In this document: one piece after another, positions 26,009 through 33,445 of the stretch
How positions within the stretch are numbered: position 1 is the stretch's first letter
Layout: each line of letters starts with the position of its first letter
Assembly (NCBI GenBank): GCA_902596925.1
Contig: CACJVT010000003.1
Span: 93,903-127,512, forward strand
Direction: 5' to 3'
Origin: an uncultured Pelagibacteraceae bacterium
GTDB lineage: Bacteria > Pseudomonadota > Alphaproteobacteria > Pelagibacterales > Pelagibacteraceae
Length of the DNA: 33,610 nt
The notes under the pieces: generated by a model
Told to the model about the DNA's origin: nothing
Seen by the model: only the letters and a program-made list of their open reading frames with translations
Database searches by the model: none
Position numbers and translations under genes: made by a program

Positions 26009-26694
26009 AAAAATTTTTAAATCTTTCTTTGATTATATTTCTAATATTATTTCAGCTTAAATCGTTTGCTGAAGAAAAAAACTATCACAAGGAGCTTATT
26101 ACTGATTGGTCAAGAATATTTCCTGATAAAAATAGAAACGCGGCAGGACCTAAGTTTTTTAAATATATTATAGATAAAAAAATTACTTATAAGGATTTTA
26201 TCGAATTTAATAAATTATACTGTGCAGTTTCTGGATCTTTGATTGATCCAAATAGCGACTCAGAATTTTTATTTGTTGAAGAAACTAAAACCAAAAAAAA
26301 AATTTGTGGAAATTATTATAGATGTTGTGTTCCATGTTCATGTGATCTTATGAAGTACTCTGAAACTCAAAAAATGAAATATGAATTTAAAGATGGCTTG
26401 AAGGAATTTTATGTTTTAACAATCAAAAATCCTTGCGATAAACAAGATTTTCCAAACAGAGTAAATAAAGATTATTTTTGTGATGGTAAAAAAATTAATA
26501 AATCAGAGGTGTATAGTCTTGACGATCGAATAGTTATAGGTTTGCTACATAATGGAAAAAGTTGTGAAAAAGATGAAATAGATTTTGTTAAAAGCCATCA
26601 AGTTACTGGTAGGTATTGTGAGTTAAGAAACAATACATCTTTAGAGAATTTAGATGCTGGTATGGGAGATATATTCATTAAACTGGCGAGATAA
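26005..26694 (+). CDS. Secreted ten-cysteine protein of unknown function
   Basis: The 229-residue protein has a signal peptide (about 1-22, FLILFQLKSFA) and ten cysteines, all in the mature part: 73, 101, 107, 108, 111, 113, 144, 159, 187 and 205. Five cluster in ICGNYYRCCVPCSCD, which could be a metal or cluster site or a set of disulfides. The rest is hydrophilic with no recognised domain. The ATG overlaps the stop of the CRTAC1-type gene, and its 3' end is followed by a 73-base gap with a candidate promoter. I cannot assign a function. Confidence 0.8.
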   Translation: MKKFLNLSLIIFLILFQLKSFAEEKNYHKELITDWSRIFPDKNRNAAGPKFFKYIIDKKITYKDFIEFNKLYCAVSGSLIDPNSDSEFLFVEETKTKKKICGNYYRCCVPCSCDLMKYSETQKMKYEFKDGLKEFYVLTIKNPCDKQDFPNRVNKDYFCDGKKINKSEVYSLDDRIVIGLLHNGKSCEKDEIDFVKSHQVTGRYCELRNNTSLENLDAGMGDIFIKLAR

Positions 26695-26731
26695 TTTAAA
26701 AAAAATTTTATTTTTTTTAACCAGTAAATTA

Positions 26732-26759
26732 TTGTTAATAAATTTAACTCGGTTAAAAT
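26732..26759 (+). promoter_or_regulatory. Candidate promoter before the glutamine amidotransferase gene
   Basis: TTGTTA (26732-26737) and TAAAAT (26754-26759) are 16 bases apart, in one of the few gaps of the plus-strand gene block. The TTG start codon follows at 26768, so the transcript would have almost no leader. No terminator-like hairpin is seen in the gap. Confidence 0.35.
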
Positions 26760-26767
26760 ATTAAGTA

Positions 26768-27487
26768 TTGAACATACTTATTTTACAACATATTAAAATT
26801 GAAGATCCAGGTTACATAAAGGATCTAATGTTGGCTGATGGTTTAAATCTTACAACAATCGAACTTGATGAAGGTGAGAAAATCCCAAATGACCTAACAA
26901 AATATGATGGAATGTTATGTATGGGTGGACCGATGGATACCTATATGGAAAAAGAGTATCCCTGGTTAGTTGAAGAAAAAAAAAGAATAAAAGAATTTGT
27001 AGTAAATCTTAAAAAACCTTATTTAGGTTTCTGTTTAGGCTGTCAGTTATTAGGTGAAGTAGTTGGTGGTAAAGTCGTAAAATCAAATCCAGCAGAGATT
27101 GGCATGATGGATATAAATTTTACTGACAATAAAAAAAAAGACATTTTGTTCTCAAAATTTCCAGATAATATTAAAAGTTTACAGTGGCATTCTTATGAGG
27201 TTCAGGGGGTTGATAAAAATCCCGATATTACTTTAATAGCATCATCGCCAATAACTAAGTATCAGATTTTTAAATATCAAGATCATGCATATGGCATCCA
27301 ATTCCATATAGAGATTAAAGATACAACAGTTAATGAGTGGGGTTGTGTACCAGAATATAAAAAGGCACTTGAGGATCAACTTGGTGATGGCGCATTAGAA
27401 AAATTTGATCAATCTGCAAAAAAAAATATGAATGATATGAATAATTATTCAAAAATTTTATATAATAATTTTAAGAGTCTCTTATGA
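26768..27487 (+). CDS. Class I glutamine amidotransferase (GMP synthase-like)
   Basis: The 239-residue protein is a stand-alone class I glutaminase-type domain. The catalytic triad is in place: Cys89 in GFCLGCQLLGE, and His180 and Glu182 in YGIQFHIEI. CMGGPMDTYMEKEYPWL (about 51-67) is the oxyanion-side GGPMDV-like motif of GMP-synthase-like amidotransferases. The start is a TTG at 26768 (MNILILQH), since no ATG fits before the first beta strand. The acceptor enzyme is not encoded nearby, so the reaction is unknown; relatives act on gamma-glutamyl compounds or in unidentified amidations. Its stop overlaps the start of the small basic ORF (ATGA). Confidence 0.88.
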   Translation: MNILILQHIKIEDPGYIKDLMLADGLNLTTIELDEGEKIPNDLTKYDGMLCMGGPMDTYMEKEYPWLVEEKKRIKEFVVNLKKPYLGFCLGCQLLGEVVGGKVVKSNPAEIGMMDINFTDNKKKDILFSKFPDNIKSLQWHSYEVQGVDKNPDITLIASSPITKYQIFKYQDHAYGIQFHIEIKDTTVNEWGCVPEYKKALEDQLGDGALEKFDQSAKKNMNDMNNYSKILYNNFKSLL

Positions 27488-27621
27488 GTATAAAAAGAAA
27501 AAAATTAAAAAAGAAAAATCCAATGGCCAAATTATTGAGCTCACCAATGCTCAGAAATAAAATAGTAAAAAATAAAAAAAAAATTTATAATAGAAAAAAA
27601 TTCAAATTAGAAAATGAATAA
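27484..27621 (+). CDS. Small basic ArfA-like protein (possible ribosome rescue factor)
   Basis: A 45-residue ORF overlaps the amidotransferase stop by four bases (ATGA) and the next gene by eight. It is very basic, with about 16 Lys and 3 Arg. Residues 12-39 (NPMAKLLSSPMLRNKIVKNKK, then IYNRKK) resemble the core of the ribosome rescue factor ArfA, which in E. coli reads [21 protein letters not shown] then SYMRK. Shared positions are N, L-L, P, R, K-N-K-K, Y and R-K. The E. coli tail after this region is longer. ArfA is not expected in most alphaproteobacteria, so another small basic family is possible. Identity of the ORF as a gene rests on its overlaps and this motif. Confidence 0.55.
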   Translation: MSIKRKKLKKKNPMAKLLSSPMLRNKIVKNKKKIYNRKKFKLENE

Positions 27622-27835
27622 TAAAATTTTTGAATGGGCAGGAGTTATAACTGCTATATTATATTCATTATTTGTAGCTTTGAATATTGGTATAGAGTTT
27701 TTTGGTTTTTGTTTATTACTTATATCTGCAATCCTAATTGGAATTTGGGCTTATAGGGGCGGTCACAGAGGAATATTATTTTTACAATTCTTTTATGCTA
27801 CTGCAGCAATTATCGGGATGTTCAGGTGGTTTTAA
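27614..27835 (+). CDS. Small membrane protein, unknown
   Basis: The 73-residue protein has three predicted hydrophobic segments (about 8-25, 29-46 and 53-70), with AYRGGHRGILFLQFFYATAAIIGMFRWF at the C-terminus. The start WAGVITAILYSLFVALNIG and the GGHRG turn are distinctive, but I cannot name the family. It overlaps the ArfA-like ORF at its start by eight bases and the convergent photolyase-like gene at its end by four. Confidence 0.65.
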   Translation: MNNKIFEWAGVITAILYSLFVALNIGIEFFGFCLLLISAILIGIWAYRGGHRGILFLQFFYATAAIIGMFRWF

Positions 27836-28971
27836 TTTAAAGATGATATTATTTTAGGAATATAATTTTTAAAATTAAAAAAACCTTTATTACAATATTG
27901 CCATGAATATTGATCGAGTTTTCTATATAAAAAATCTATTTTTAAATTATTTGAATTTAAATAATCCAGGTTTTCACCAACTGTTGGATATAACGCAATA
28001 ACTTTTTCGTTTATATTTTTAACCTCACTTATATCTACCACTTCACAATTGATAGAATTATTTTCTAATCTTTGTTTTTGATCACTAATTAAAAGAGATT
28101 TAAATTTAATAACTTTTTCACTCAGCTTTATGGATCTATTTTCATTTTTATTTGAAATTATATAAATTTTTTTAAATTTATGATTTTGAAAATCTGTAGT
28201 TTCAAATGATAAACTATTTTCAAAAATAAAAAGATTTTCATCATCTGTATTTTTATTGCTAAAATCTTGTTTAACTATTGAGTAAGTTTTTTCAGAAACT
28301 TTTGGAGGAGCAGTTTCATTTAATTTAATATTATTAAATCTATTATTAGTGAATTTTTTGATATTCCACTCACTTGCTAAATAGTGTTTTCCCTGTGTTT
28401 GAATTCCAGCTACCCATCTCCAACCAAGAGTATTAGATGCAGAGTCGCCATCATAAAGATGTTGCATAAAAAATTCTGCTCCTAATTGCCAGGGTAATTC
28501 TAATGTAAAAATCCAAATACTAGCAAACCACATTCTAGTATGATTATGTAAATAATTATTTTCTTTAAGTTCTGTTACCCAGTAATTAAAACATTCAATA
28601 TTGGTTTTTCCATCTATTGCATTTTTGTAATTTTGGTTATCTTTATATTCTTCTCGAATTTGATTTAACTCTGCTACGTAATCTATCCAAACGTTTGGTC
28701 GTAATTCTAACCAGCCCTTCCAATACGTTCGCCATAAAACTTCTTGAATAAATTTTTCATTTTTTGAAAAAGAAAACTTGCTAAGTGATTTTTCAATAAC
28801 TTCTTTCTCGTTGATAACTCCATGAGTAATATATGGAGATAAACCAGATATATTTGTTCTGTTTTCTGGACCAAAGTCAAAATTTCTTAGTTTGGAATAT
28901 TCAGAAAGATTTTGTTCTACAAAATTATTTAATCTATTTAAGGCCGCAGCCTTTGAGGCTTCAAATTTCAT
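27832..28971 (-). CDS. Photolyase/cryptochrome homologue with FAD-binding domain first
   Basis: The 379-residue protein opens directly with the FAD-binding helical domain of DNA photolyases (about 1-215); the usual N-terminal alpha/beta antenna domain is missing. Clear motifs: ENRTNISGLSPYITHGVI (about 36-53), EVLWRTYWKGWLELRP, NYLHNHTRMWFASIWIF (the family's HNR-x-RM-x-x-ASF region), and DGDSASNTLGWRWVAGIQT with GKHYLASEWNIKKF. The rest (about 225-379) looks like an alpha/beta domain, with LFIFENSLSF, ALYPTVGENLDYL and KGFFNFKNYIPKII, possibly a relocated antenna domain. It is last in a minus-strand group after psiE (six-base gap). DNA repair or light sensing is inferred from the family. Confidence 0.87.
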   Translation of the reverse strand: MKFEASKAAALNRLNNFVEQNLSEYSKLRNFDFGPENRTNISGLSPYITHGVINEKEVIEKSLSKFSFSKNEKFIQEVLWRTYWKGWLELRPNVWIDYVAELNQIREEYKDNQNYKNAIDGKTNIECFNYWVTELKENNYLHNHTRMWFASIWIFTLELPWQLGAEFFMQHLYDGDSASNTLGWRWVAGIQTQGKHYLASEWNIKKFTNNRFNNIKLNETAPPKVSEKTYSIVKQDFSNKNTDDENLFIFENSLSFETTDFQNHKFKKIYIISNKNENRSIKLSEKVIKFKSLLISDQKQRLENNSINCEVVDISEVKNINEKVIALYPTVGENLDYLNSNNLKIDFLYRKLDQYSWQYCNKGFFNFKNYIPKIISSLN

Positions 28972-28977
28972 TTTGAT

Positions 28978-29358
28978 TTATTTTGATTTTTTTTTCTTTA
29001 AACCAAGCTTGTCGCTATGTCTTAATCTTAAAATAACAATTGCACCAGCAATTAGAACAATGGCAATAGCTTCATAAACTAATGCTGTTGGATCCATTTC
29101 CTTACCTTGAAGAATAATAAATCGTGCTAAAGCAGTAATTGCAATTAACAATGGAAGGGTAATACTAATTGATTGTTGGTTCCAAAAAACTCTTACCATT
29201 GCTAGAACTTCTAGGTAAAGAAACATTAATAATAAATCAGCTAAAGTTACCGATCTATTCTCAAACATTTTGTACATCTCTATACCGACTGCAATAACTG
29301 TGCTTATTAAAATGATAACCATTAAAATAAGCTGTAAATTTTTTGCTATTTTTTCCAT
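28978..29358 (-). CDS. PsiE-family membrane protein
   Basis: The 126-residue protein has four hydrophobic helices and matches the phosphate-starvation-inducible PsiE family: DLLLMFLYLEVLAMVRVFW (about 41-59) followed by ITLPLLIAITALARFIIL and EAIAIVLIAGAIVILR. The tail is lysine-rich (LGLKKKKSK). Its function is not known. The ATG overlaps the stop of the upstream membrane-protein gene (TAATG), so they are coupled; no pho-box was recognised. Confidence 0.85.
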   Translation of the reverse strand: MEKIAKNLQLILMVIILISTVIAVGIEMYKMFENRSVTLADLLLMFLYLEVLAMVRVFWNQQSISITLPLLIAITALARFIILQGKEMDPTALVYEAIAIVLIAGAIVILRLRHSDKLGLKKKKSK

Positions 29359-29816
29359 TATTTATCTTTACTAAAAGGCAACCATTTTTCAAACACTGAT
29401 TTTGAAGAACCTTCATAAGGAATTGAATAAGAATATGGATTCGGACTTGTTAATACTTCAATACCTTTTGAAAAAACAAATATAAACACAATCACAAAAA
29501 CAAGAACCATTATTTTAAAAGGGTCAAAATTTTTTGTTTTAAAAACACTAGCTGAATTTTCTTCTGCTCTATGAAAATGTTTAAAGGTCATATACACGGC
29601 AAAGATTAAACCAATGTGAGCTAAAAAAAGACCAGTCCAACCAAAAACAAAAGTTGTGTATGAAAAAACATATAAACTAAAAACTGTGGTCCATATAAAG
29701 CTTAAAACTAATAAAATTTGCAACCTAACAGTTTTAGGAAGAGAACGGAGATCATTTTTACTATCATCAAACAAAATGTTTGCTGTATCTCTCATCCAAT
29801 TTTTAAGTGATTCCAT
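29358..29816 (-). CDS. Integral membrane protein of unknown function
   Basis: The 152-residue protein has three hydrophobic helices (about 30-52, 57-77 and 100-120), then a soluble tail with SPNPYSYSIPYEG and VFEKWLPFS. An N-terminal amphipathic stretch precedes them. FKHFHRAEENSA between helices 2 and 3 is a charged loop with two histidines. No family is recognised. It is coupled to psiE by a TAATG overlap and lies 56 bases downstream of the argG stop. Confidence 0.7.
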   Translation of the reverse strand: MESLKNWMRDTANILFDDSKNDLRSLPKTVRLQILLVLSFIWTTVFSLYVFSYTTFVFGWTGLFLAHIGLIFAVYMTFKHFHRAEENSASVFKTKNFDPFKIMVLVFVIVFIFVFSKGIEVLTSPNPYSYSIPYEGSSKSVFEKWLPFSKDK

Positions 29817-29872
29817 AATTCTAAGATATAGCTAAAAATAAATTTAACAAACTATAAATTGTCCTAAACTTA

Positions 29873-31060
29873 TTAATATCTCAGTTTTTTCTTGTGATAA
29901 TTAATAAATCTTTCAACATTAGATTTATTAAATGTTTTATTTTCTTCAAAAGAAACTTTTTTCATTGAGTATGCATTACTTTTTGTAATTCTAGATTGAA
30001 TAGTAAAATTCCCTTTGTATAGTTTAAATTTTACTGACCCATTCACCTTATTTCTTTTTTGATCAATAATTTTTTGCAATTTAAATCTCTCTTTTGAATA
30101 CCAATAACCATTATAAATCAGTTCGGCATATCTTGGCATAATCAAATCTTTTTTGTGCATTGTTTCTTTATCCAGTGTCACTGACTCAATAGCTCTATGG
30201 GCATGAATCAAAAGTGTTCCGCCCGGTGTTTCATAAACTCCTCTTGATTTAATTCCAAGAAATCTATTTTCAACGAGGTCAACTCTTCCTATGCCATTTT
30301 TTCCAGCAATAAAATTTAATTTGGTAAGAATATTTTCAGGATTTAATTTTTTTCCATTTATTCCAACAGGGTCACCATTTTTAAAATTAATTGAAATAAA
30401 AGTTGGTTTATTCGGTGCTTTTTCAGGGGAAGTTGTTCTTTGGAAAATAAATTCTGGAGCTGAATTTTTTGGGTTCTCTAAAATTTTACCCTCAGTTGAG
30501 GTATGAAATAAATTATCGTCAACAGAAAAAGGGGGTGCACCTTTTTTATCTTTGGGGATAGGTATCTTATGTTTTTTTGCATAATTAATTAAATCGCTTC
30601 TAGATTTTAATTTCCAAATTCTCCAGGGTGCAACAACTTTTATCTTTGGGCCAAAATAGTGATAACCTAACTCAAATCTGACCTGATCATTACCTTTTCC
30701 AGTTGCTCCATGAGATACTGCGTATGCTTTAAATTTTTTTGCGACTCTTATCTGGTCTTTTGCGATTAATGGTCTTGCTATAGAAGTTCCTAATAAATAA
30801 ACCCCCTCATAAATTGCATTACCTCGTATCATTGGAAAAACGTAATCTTTTACGAAAAGATTTTTTAAATCTTTAATTATGATCTTTTTAACACCAAATT
30901 TTTTAGCATTATTAATTATTTTTTTTCGATCAATCTCTTGCCCTATATCAGCAGTGTAACAAATGACTTCTGCGTTATAATTTTCTTGAAGCCATTTTAG
31001 AATTATAGATGTATCTAAGCCACCAGAATAAGCTAAGACAATTCTTTTTTTTGATTTCAT
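29873..31060 (-). CDS. argG: Argininosuccinate synthase
   Basis: ArgG joins citrulline and aspartate using ATP in arginine synthesis. The 395-residue length is normal. It has the PP-loop LAYSGGLDTSIILKWL (residues 9-24), ICYTADIGQE, GTSIARPLIAK, the citrulline/aspartate site AVSHGATGKGNDQVRFE near 113-129, and KGAPPFSVDDNLFHTSTEG. It is preceded by the IalB-family gene with three bases between, on the same strand, presumably in one transcript with the aldo/keto reductase. Confidence 0.97.
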   Translation of the reverse strand: MKSKKRIVLAYSGGLDTSIILKWLQENYNAEVICYTADIGQEIDRKKIINNAKKFGVKKIIIKDLKNLFVKDYVFPMIRGNAIYEGVYLLGTSIARPLIAKDQIRVAKKFKAYAVSHGATGKGNDQVRFELGYHYFGPKIKVVAPWRIWKLKSRSDLINYAKKHKIPIPKDKKGAPPFSVDDNLFHTSTEGKILENPKNSAPEFIFQRTTSPEKAPNKPTFISINFKNGDPVGINGKKLNPENILTKLNFIAGKNGIGRVDLVENRFLGIKSRGVYETPGGTLLIHAHRAIESVTLDKETMHKKDLIMPRYAELIYNGYWYSKERFKLQKIIDQKRNKVNGSVKFKLYKGNFTIQSRITKSNAYSMKKVSFEENKTFNKSNVERFINYHKKKLRY

Positions 31061-31063
31061 TAA

Positions 31064-31570
31064 TTAACTGCAAGCTTTTTTTGCAGAATTGTAGGCCTTC
31101 GTGAATCCTAATAATGAATAATGATCTATGGTTTGTGAACCTTTTTCATTGTAACCAGTAACCATAATTCTTGATCCTTTTTTCATAACTTTAACCATTA
31201 TTTTTTCTTTTTTATTGCTCGTCATCCAAGCAAAACCCTGTTGTTTAATATCAAATTTAAATTTGTTATTTCCTGAAGTTGCTAAAACAGTATTATTTTT
31301 GTTAAACTCATATCCAGCAGTTGCACTTATTTCATTAGAAATTTTTTCATTCGGTCTGAAAGTAACAAATAATCTAGCATCTCTTTTATTTGTTTTTGGT
31401 GCTTGTAAAACAGGGGTAGATTGAGCAAAACAAACTTTACCAGAACTTTCTTGGATTACTAATGTTTCCCAATCTTTGAACTTACCAACTTTTTTTATAT
31501 CAGCTAAACTAAATGTAATTGGAATAATAAAAAATAAAAATGTGAAGATAAATTTTTTAGTTATGGACAT
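31064..31570 (-). CDS. Invasion-associated locus B (IalB) family periplasmic protein
   Basis: The 168-residue protein has a signal peptide (about 1-23, FFIIPITFSLA) and a single IalB-like beta domain. Recognisable pieces: KVGKFKDWETLVIQESSGKVCFAQS with Cys47, RLFVTFRPNEKISNEISATAGYEF, and the terminal GSQTIDHYSLLGFTKAYNSAKKAC. The two mature cysteines could form a disulfide. IalB proteins are widespread in free-living alphaproteobacteria despite the pathogen-derived name, and the role here is unknown. It overlaps the aldo/keto reductase gene by ten bases. Confidence 0.88.
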   Translation of the reverse strand: MSITKKFIFTFLFFIIPITFSLADIKKVGKFKDWETLVIQESSGKVCFAQSTPVLQAPKTNKRDARLFVTFRPNEKISNEISATAGYEFNKNNTVLATSGNNKFKFDIKQQGFAWMTSNKKEKIMVKVMKKGSRIMVTGYNEKGSQTIDHYSLLGFTKAYNSAKKACS

Positions 31571-32601
31571 GGATTAGGGTATTTCTGTTGAATTTTATTA
31601 ATATCATTTATTATATCGCTGTTTAAATTTACATTTACACTTTCTATATTTGTTTTCAACTGTTCCATTGTCGTTGCCCCAATAATAACACTAGTTGTGA
31701 AATGTTGAATTTCACAGAATTTTAAAGACATTTGAGTAAAATCTAAATTATATTTTTTTGAAATTTTGTAGTATTCATCAATGGCTTTTTGACCATTTTC
31801 ATTTTTATATCTATTAAAATTTTTAAATAATTGCATTCTCGATTTCGCCGGTAATTTATTATTTCTATATTTTCCTGTTAAATATCCAAACGCCAATGGA
31901 GAGTAAGCTAATAATCCACTTTGCTCCCTAATGGAAATTTCGGCCAAACCAACCTCATACGTTCGATTTAGTAAGTTGTAAGGATTTTGGACAGACATCA
32001 TTTTTGGAAGCCCTTTCATTTTTGAGAGTTCAAGAAATTTTGATAAACCCCAGGCAGTTTCATTCGATAAACCTACATATCTAATTTTTCCTTGTTCAAT
32101 AAATTTTTTCAAACTTTCTAAAACTTCTTCAAAAGGTGTCCAATTTTTATCATTTTCGTCATGCTCATAACCGTAATCACCAAAAAAATTTGTGCTTCTT
32201 TCGGGCCAGTGAAGTTGATATAAATCAATATAGTCTGTTTTTAATCTCCTTAAACTCTCATCTAATGCTTCTTCAATCTTTTTTTTACCAAAACTATTTC
32301 CACCACCTCTAATATATTTGTTCGACGTATTTCCACAAACTTTAGTAGCAAGTACAACCTCATTCCTTTTTTTTGTTTTTTGAAACCAATTACCAATTAT
32401 TTTTTCAGTTTCTCCATAGGTTTCTTCTCTCATTGGAATTGAATATATTTCAGCTGTATCCCAAAAATTTACTCCTTGACCTAAAGCAAAATCCATTTGT
32501 TCAAACCCCTCTTTCTCTGAATTTTGTTCACCCCAGGTCATCGTACCGAGACAAATTGTACTTACATCTAGATCAGTATTTCCTAATTTTTTATAATTCA
32601 T
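31561..32601 (-). CDS. Aldo/keto reductase
   Basis: The 346-residue protein is an NADPH-dependent AKR TIM barrel close to the Tas-like group. It has the N-terminal LGNTDLDVSTICLGTMTWGEQNS, the catalytic Asp-Tyr region FWDTAEIYSIP (about 46-56), Lys in VLATKVCG, YIDLYQLHWPERS with the active-site His, and the nucleotide-binding end VIIGATTMEQLKTNI. The physiological substrate cannot be told. It heads a probable minus-strand unit with the IalB gene and argG and is divergent from the Bax-inhibitor-1 gene by 78 bases. Confidence 0.92.
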   Translation of the reverse strand: MNYKKLGNTDLDVSTICLGTMTWGEQNSEKEGFEQMDFALGQGVNFWDTAEIYSIPMREETYGETEKIIGNWFQKTKKRNEVVLATKVCGNTSNKYIRGGGNSFGKKKIEEALDESLRRLKTDYIDLYQLHWPERSTNFFGDYGYEHDENDKNWTPFEEVLESLKKFIEQGKIRYVGLSNETAWGLSKFLELSKMKGLPKMMSVQNPYNLLNRTYEVGLAEISIREQSGLLAYSPLAFGYLTGKYRNNKLPAKSRMQLFKNFNRYKNENGQKAIDEYYKISKKYNLDFTQMSLKFCEIQHFTTSVIIGATTMEQLKTNIESVNVNLNSDIINDINKIQQKYPNPCP

Positions 32602-32644
32602 CAGTATTTTACAATATTAGTCATTTATTGTTTTTTTTGATATC

Positions 32645-32672
32645 TTGAATAATTAATAAAAGATTATATATG
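32645..32672 (+). promoter_or_regulatory. Candidate promoter of the Bax-inhibitor-1 gene
   Basis: TTGAAT (32645-32650) and TATATG (32667-32672) are 16 bases apart, and the ATG is at 32680. As in front of the UbiH-like and amidotransferase genes, the transcript would be almost leaderless. Pattern evidence only. Confidence 0.35.
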
Positions 32673-32679
32673 TTACTCA

Positions 32680-33444
32680 ATGGAATTTAATAAAAAAGGT
32701 ATTCTAGGAAGAGCAAAAGAGGCTGCACAACAACCAACAGCAGTAACAGATGAAGGCTTAAGAGCCTACATGTTAAAAGTATATAACTACATGGCAACGG
32801 GAATCTTAATGACAGGGATAATTGCCCTTATAACTTTCAAAATGTCTGTTGTGACTGATAGCTCAGGATCTATACTTGGACTAACTCAAGTGGGTAACGC
32901 GATCTATATGTCAGGGCTAAAATGGTTAGTAATGTTAGCTCCACTTGGAATCGTGTTTTACATGAGCTTTGGAATTAATAAAATGAGTGCAGCTAAAGCG
33001 CAAACAACTTTTTGGATTTTTGCTGCATTAATGGGTCTGTCTCTTTCGTCAATTTTATTAGTTTATACTGGCATGAGTATCACAAGAGTATTTTTCATTT
33101 GTTCTGCAACTTTTGGAGCAATGAGCATATATGGATATACAACAAAAAGAGACCTAACAAAATTAGGATCTTTTTTAATGATGGGTTTAATTGGTATTAT
33201 TATCGCATCAATAGTTAACATATTTATGAAGTCTTCAATGATGTATTTCGTAATTTCTATTTTGGGTGTTTTAATTTTTGTAGGACTTACTGCTTACGAC
33301 ACACAAAAAATTAAAAACATGTATGCAGCTAGTGACACGGGCGAATTAATGGGCAAAAAAGCTGTAATGGGTGCATTAACGCTTTATTTAGATTTTATTA
33401 ATTTATTTATCATGTTGCTTAGACTTTTTGGTCAAAGAAGATAA
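32680..33444 (+). CDS. Bax inhibitor-1 / YccA family membrane protein
   Basis: The 254-residue protein has a soluble N-terminus and seven hydrophobic segments from about residue 45 on, as in the BI-1/TMBIM family of calcium-leak-like and FtsH-interacting membrane proteins. Typical sequence includes VYNYMATGILMTGIIALI, SAAKAQTTFWIFAALMGLSLSSILLVYTGMSITRVF, GAMSIYGYTTKRDLTKLGSFLMMGLIGIIIA and the C-terminal FVGLTAYDTQKIKNMY with the conserved Asp, then LTLYLDFINLFIMLLRLFG. The stop is one base from the converging stop of the partial gene downstream. Confidence 0.94.
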   Translation: MEFNKKGILGRAKEAAQQPTAVTDEGLRAYMLKVYNYMATGILMTGIIALITFKMSVVTDSSGSILGLTQVGNAIYMSGLKWLVMLAPLGIVFYMSFGINKMSAAKAQTTFWIFAALMGLSLSSILLVYTGMSITRVFFICSATFGAMSIYGYTTKRDLTKLGSFLMMGLIGIIIASIVNIFMKSSMMYFVISILGVLIFVGLTAYDTQKIKNMYAASDTGELMGKKAVMGALTLYLDFINLFIMLLRLFGQRR

Positions 33445-33445
33445 T

